From Saccharofermentans sp. (GTDB taxonomy: Bacteria > Bacillota > Clostridia > Saccharofermentanales > Saccharofermentanaceae): a stretch of DNA of 45,309 nt. Both the position numbers and the translations under genes were made by a program. The first letter of the stretch is position 1. Each line of letters begins with the position of its first letter. Under the pieces are notes generated by a model that saw only the letters and a list, made by a program, of their open reading frames with translations, was not told where the DNA came from and did not search any database. The stretch is from NCBI GenBank assembly GCA_016292215.1, contig JAEFBB010000017.1, positions 1 through 45,309 of the forward strand, in the 5' to 3' direction. Positions 42,205-45,309 of the stretch are shown here, piece by piece.

Positions 42205-44289
42205 CTATTTATGCGGGTTAGAGTCATCAAGTATCTTCTTAAGTGATGACTTGACCGCAACCTCACTCTTATCCTGACGGGCCGTCTCAGCAGCTTCTGC
42301 CCCGTCATTTGAATCAGCACTCTTACTATTATACCTTTTCCCGGCGTCAATTGGGTGAATTACGTGTTTTTCGCGAGATTCACGATTTAATTGCGAAACT
42401 GTCTTCCTTTGTTCAGCACTTATCTGAACAACCGGCTGTGTCAAGAGCTTTCTTGCCTCTTCTTTTGCCTGCAGTCTGGCCTCTTCTTCCCTCGCGAGAG
42501 CCTCCGCCTCACTATTAATATACTGCTGCGGAACAGGCTGGGGCTGGACCGGCTGGACCTGCGGATGGATCTGCGGGATAACCTGCTGTACCGGAACGTG
42601 CTCGACTGCTATTGGAGCCACAGGTTCTACAGGCCGGACAGGCTCCTGGGGCAGCATCTCGATCGGTACCGAGATCTGCTCTGCCATCGGCATCATCTGC
42701 TGGACTGCGCTCAAAGGCACCTCTTCGATCATGGTCTCCATGGCGCTCTCCTGCTCAAGTCCGGTTACCGGGCCGTCATCAAAGCCCTCCTCGTCCTCAA
42801 CATAAAGAAGCTCATCCTTGAGTTCTTCATATCTCTCGTTGCCAAAGGAAGATAAGAGCTTTGCGAGCGCCTTGTCCCTTGCGGCGACTTCAGGCTCGGG
42901 TATTATCTCATACTCTTCGACAAGGCTCTCGAGGTCCTTGTAGCCCAGGGATCTTACTGCCTCGCACTCCTGAAGGCCCAGGAAATATGCGGCTGCCCTG
43001 TGCAGAGGCTTGTCGCTGATTATTCCGGCTTTTGCATCGCTGTATACGCCGTCGAAAACAGTTTTCGCGGTAGGAAGGCTCAGGATAAACGTAGCGCCCT
43101 GCCCGTAAGTCGAAGTGACACTGATAACGCCGTCATGCATATCTGCGATCTCTTTTGCGATGGCAAGACCTATTCCCGAACCGCCGACTTCCCTGTTTCC
43201 GGAATTATCGACTCTGTAGAATCTCTCGAAAAGATGCTCGATATCCTTTGCCGGAATGCCTCTGCCGTTATCGTCTACCTGTACGGCAACTCTGTCATCG
43301 ATTACCGAAATGCTGATGAGCACCTGGTCGGGGACTGTCTTGCCTTCAAAGCTTATGTATTTGATCGCATTCGTAAGAAGGTTAACTACAGTCCTTACGA
43401 TGAGCTTGGAATTACCGTAGATCGGCGGATAAGGCGCGTCAACCGGCAAAGTAAACCTGACGTTGGAAGCACCCGGATAATCCTGGATATTGTTATAAGC
43501 CTGGGCAACGACATCCCTGATGTCGAAGATCTCCATGCGGCTCGTATGTGAGCACTGCGATAAAACGAGGAAGTCGTTTACGATATCCTGCATCCTAACC
43601 GTATTCTCTTCTATCCTTCCGCTCCAGGTGATGAGCTCGTCCATGGTAGGACCTGCTCCGGTCTGGCAGGATTTTCTTATTGAGAAAACGGAACTCCTGA
43701 TAGATGTAAGCGGTGTCTTGAGCTCGTGCGACACGTTTGCAGCCAAGTCTTTCTGGCGTCTCTCGTCATCCTTGATCTGAGTGATGTCATCTACGATAAC
43801 GATATTGAGCTCCTCGTTGCCGAAGAACTTGGAGTCAGGCTGCGCGGGTCTTCTGATGATCTTGATCTCATAGATCCTGCGGTTATTGATGTAGTTGACT
43901 CTTATGAGATTTACGCCGTTTTCGAGGCTTAAGATATAGTTCGACTTAAGCTGGTTGCCGTTGTCGAATGTCTCAAGAAAACCGTTCAGATCTTTGGGAA
44001 GTCCGCCCCTTAAAAAGTCAGGAAGCCTGAAAATAGTCTCGTTGCAGAAGAGCGCGCCCTGCGAATCGTAAACGGCAATGCCAAGTCCGACTGTATCGAG
44101 CACAGCCTTCTGTATAAGCTTATCGCGCTCTAAGTTGTTGATGCTTCCGGTTACCGACTTTCTCAATGTCGTGTTGCCGATTAGGTATCCTGCCATGATA
44201 CCCAAAAGCAGCAATATCAAAGCGAGAACCAGGATAATGACCGGGTTCTGCATAACTTGGTCTAATAACGTTAATGAGTAAATGCCCAA
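42205..44289 (-). CDS. Sensor histidine kinase, WalK/PhoR-like, with 280-residue C-terminal extension
   Basis: 694 residues. One membrane segment (about 17-38) and almost no outside part, a PAS-like region (about 60-165), HisKA with phospho-acceptor His188 (VSHELKTPLTS), and ATPase boxes N (NLLTNAIKY), G1 (DDNGRGIP) and G2 (GGSGIGLAIAKE) to about 408. Beyond lies an unusual tail: helical to about 510, then Pro/Gln/Val-rich (540-590), then charged (EALAREEEARLQAKEEAR) to the end. The single-membrane plus PAS plan recalls streptococcal VicK. The start is TTG at 44289, 2 nt after the regulator stop, with a weak site; ATG at 44253 is the alternative. Confidence 0.9.
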   Translation of the reverse strand: MGIYSLTLLDQVMQNPVIILVLALILLLLGIMAGYLIGNTTLRKSVTGSINNLERDKLIQKAVLDTVGLGIAVYDSQGALFCNETIFRLPDFLRGGLPKDLNGFLETFDNGNQLKSNYILSLENGVNLIRVNYINNRRIYEIKIIRRPAQPDSKFFGNEELNIVIVDDITQIKDDERRQKDLAANVSHELKTPLTSIRSSVFSIRKSCQTGAGPTMDELITWSGRIEENTVRMQDIVNDFLVLSQCSHTSRMEIFDIRDVVAQAYNNIQDYPGASNVRFTLPVDAPYPPIYGNSKLIVRTVVNLLTNAIKYISFEGKTVPDQVLISISVIDDRVAVQVDDNGRGIPAKDIEHLFERFYRVDNSGNREVGGSGIGLAIAKEIADMHDGVISVTSTYGQGATFILSLPTAKTVFDGVYSDAKAGIISDKPLHRAAAYFLGLQECEAVRSLGYKDLESLVEEYEIIPEPEVAARDKALAKLLSSFGNERYEELKDELLYVEDEEGFDDGPVTGLEQESAMETMIEEVPLSAVQQMMPMAEQISVPIEMLPQEPVRPVEPVAPIAVEHVPVQQVIPQIHPQVQPVQPQPVPQQYINSEAEALAREEEARLQAKEEARKLLTQPVVQISAEQRKTVSQLNRESREKHVIHPIDAGKRYNSKSADSNDGAEAAETARQDKSEVAVKSSLKKILDDSNPHK

Positions 44290-44291
44290 GA

Positions 44292-45002
44292 TTATTCCAA
44301 ATCGTTAGGGAAGAAATAGCCGAAGCCTCTTCTTGTAAGGATATACTTGAAATTCTTCTGGTCAGGTTCGATCTTCTGTCTTGTACGCTTGATGGTAACG
44401 TCAACAGTTCTCTCGTCACCTAAGAAATCGAACTTCCAGACCTGCTTTAAAAGCTCTGATCTGGAGCATACTCTGCCCATGTTCTGCTCAAGGTACTGGA
44501 GAAGCTGGAACTCTCTGTTGGTAAGATCGCAGGATTCCTCATGCTTGAAAGCCTGCATTACGTCACCGTCGATGATGAGCTCGCCGCCGCAGTACTCATG
44601 CCTGTTGCCGTCAGCTCCGCGGGACTTGTTGCTGTATTCGATACGTCTGATCATGGCTCTGATCTTCTCGACAAGGATCATGGGCTCGTAAGGCTTGGAA
44701 ACATAATCGTCTGCGCCTGCACGGAGAGCTTCTACCTGGTACTGGGAAAGATCGCCCTTACCCGTAAGGAACAGAACAGGTGTCTTGTAGCCCTGGTCTC
44801 TGTAATCCTTAATGAACTGCATTCCGCTGTATCCGGGCATCATCCAGTCGAGGATGATAACGTCCGGTCTCTCAAGGTCTGCAAGCTCGAATCCCTTCTT
44901 ACCATCGGTAGCCGTAATAACGTTGAAATCAAACGATTTAAGCATGTCTGCGGTTGAATCAACAACCGCTTTATCGTCATCGATGATCAGGATCTTCGCC
45001 AT
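44292..45002 (-). CDS. OmpR-family response regulator, WalR-like
   Basis: 236 residues from ATG at 45002 (AGGTG upstream); a GTG four codons earlier overlaps that site and is less likely. Receiver domain with acidic pocket Asp8-10, phospho-acceptor Asp52 (IILDWMMPG), Thr in LFLTGKGD and Lys in YVSKPYEP. The C-terminal winged-helix domain has CTERMINAL marks LTNREFQLLQYLEQN, GDERTVDVTIKRTRQKIE and RGFGYFF. Paired with the kinase and followed by murA, walJ-like and rlmH genes, the order of a WalRK locus, so control of wall metabolism is likely though not proven. Confidence 0.94.
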   Translation of the reverse strand: MAKILIIDDDKAVVDSTADMLKSFDFNVITATDGKKGFELADLERPDVIILDWMMPGYSGMQFIKDYRDQGYKTPVLFLTGKGDLSQYQVEALRAGADDYVSKPYEPMILVEKIRAMIRRIEYSNKSRGADGNRHEYCGGELIIDGDVMQAFKHEESCDLTNREFQLLQYLEQNMGRVCSRSELLKQVWKFDFLGDERTVDVTIKRTRQKIEPDQKNFKYILTRRGFGYFFPNDLE

Positions 45003-45046
45003 ATAACACCTCACAAAAATACTAATAATATTCCAATAATGTTTTT

Positions 45047-45074
45047 ATTTTACCAATAATCGATTTTATGTAAA
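45047..45074 (-). promoter_or_regulatory. Candidate promoter of the two-component/murA operon
   Basis: Minus strand TTTACA (45069-45074), 16-bp spacer, TAAAAT (45047-45052), about 45 nt before the regulator ATG. A 12-bp perfect palindrome TGTAATATTACA (45076-45087) abuts the -35. Confidence 0.5.
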
Positions 45075-45142
45075 TTGTAATATTACATTTTTATTGACCA
45101 TTTTTTTCAAAATATTACAAAGCGAAAAAACTGAAAAAATGC

Positions 45143-45182
45143 AAAAGAAAAGTCCCTCCGCGTTTGTTCGCGAAGGGACTTG
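45143..45182 (-). terminator. Terminator after 5S rRNA
   Basis: Minus-strand AAGTCCCT pairs with AGGGACTT around a partly self-pairing loop (CGCG/CGCG), followed by a T-rich tract. It lies just past the 5S 3' end. Confidence 0.88.
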
Positions 45183-45187
45183 TATAA

Positions 45188-45303
<116 letters not shown>

Positions 45304-45309
45304 ATGGTT

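Overview
The window is gene-dense, of moderate GC content, and reads as a chromosomal segment of a Gram-positive anaerobe of the class Clostridia (Bacillota). This is an inference from several things: the rpmG-secE-nusG-rplKA-(L10 leader)-rplJL order, a short HisG paired with HisZ, a Bacillus-type PurF, a WalRK/WalJ/RlmH-type locus, rubredoxin, and a GH26 mannanase, which would suit a plant-fibre or gut habitat. Most genes lie on the minus strand. I cannot name the genus.

Layout. (1) 1-1639: 3'-truncated tsaE, a 52-bp tandem repeat, then rplM-rpsI. (2) 1694-16767: a large cell-surface region. One operon, read on the minus strand from about 8912 to a terminator at 1694, encodes lipoprotein, four transglutaminase-like (TG) proteins, lipoprotein. 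Upstream of it lies a second block: purF, two further TG proteins, two GT2 glycosyltransferases and an SGNH/DltD-like membrane protein, ending at a terminator at 8990. The six TG proteins share three Ig-like (DUF5011-like) modules and a Cys-His-Asp TG domain, but differ in anchor and tails. (3) 16897-20923: radical SAM protein, thioredoxin, a UPF0251 regulator with a repeated palindrome in its promoter, RmlA, and an acyltransferase. (4) 20949-25315: tRNA-Gly(GCC), CDF transporter, rubredoxin, tRNA-Gly(CCC), a cytosolic GH26 with a HEAT-like partner, and a Met-Glu-Cys tRNA operon with a strong promoter. (5) 25396-29885: a 94-bp tandem repeat, a small membrane protein, and the ribosomal protein/nusG/secE operon. 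(6) 29884-38499: a complete histidine operon hisZGDCB-purC-hisHAFIE behind a consensus promoter bracketed by two copies of a 16-bp palindrome. (7) 38528-39570: hairpin repeats and an orphan PD-(D/E)XK-like gene. (8) 39594-45002: response regulator, histidine kinase, MurA, WalJ/VicX-like hydrolase and RlmH, a WalRK-like cell-wall control locus. (9) 45143-45303: 5S rRNA and its terminator.

How it fits together. Much of the window concerns the cell envelope: MurA and the Wal-like system (peptidoglycan), RmlA, two GT2s, SGNH and acyltransferase (surface glycan), and six surface-exposed TG proteins with two matching lipoproteins. The least explained part, and my best candidate for an undescribed system, is the TG/lipoprotein/GT region at 1824-15399. 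The Cys-His-Asp triad appears intact in all six copies, so an active set of extracytoplasmic TG-fold peptidases or cross-linkers is plausible; the substrate is unknown.
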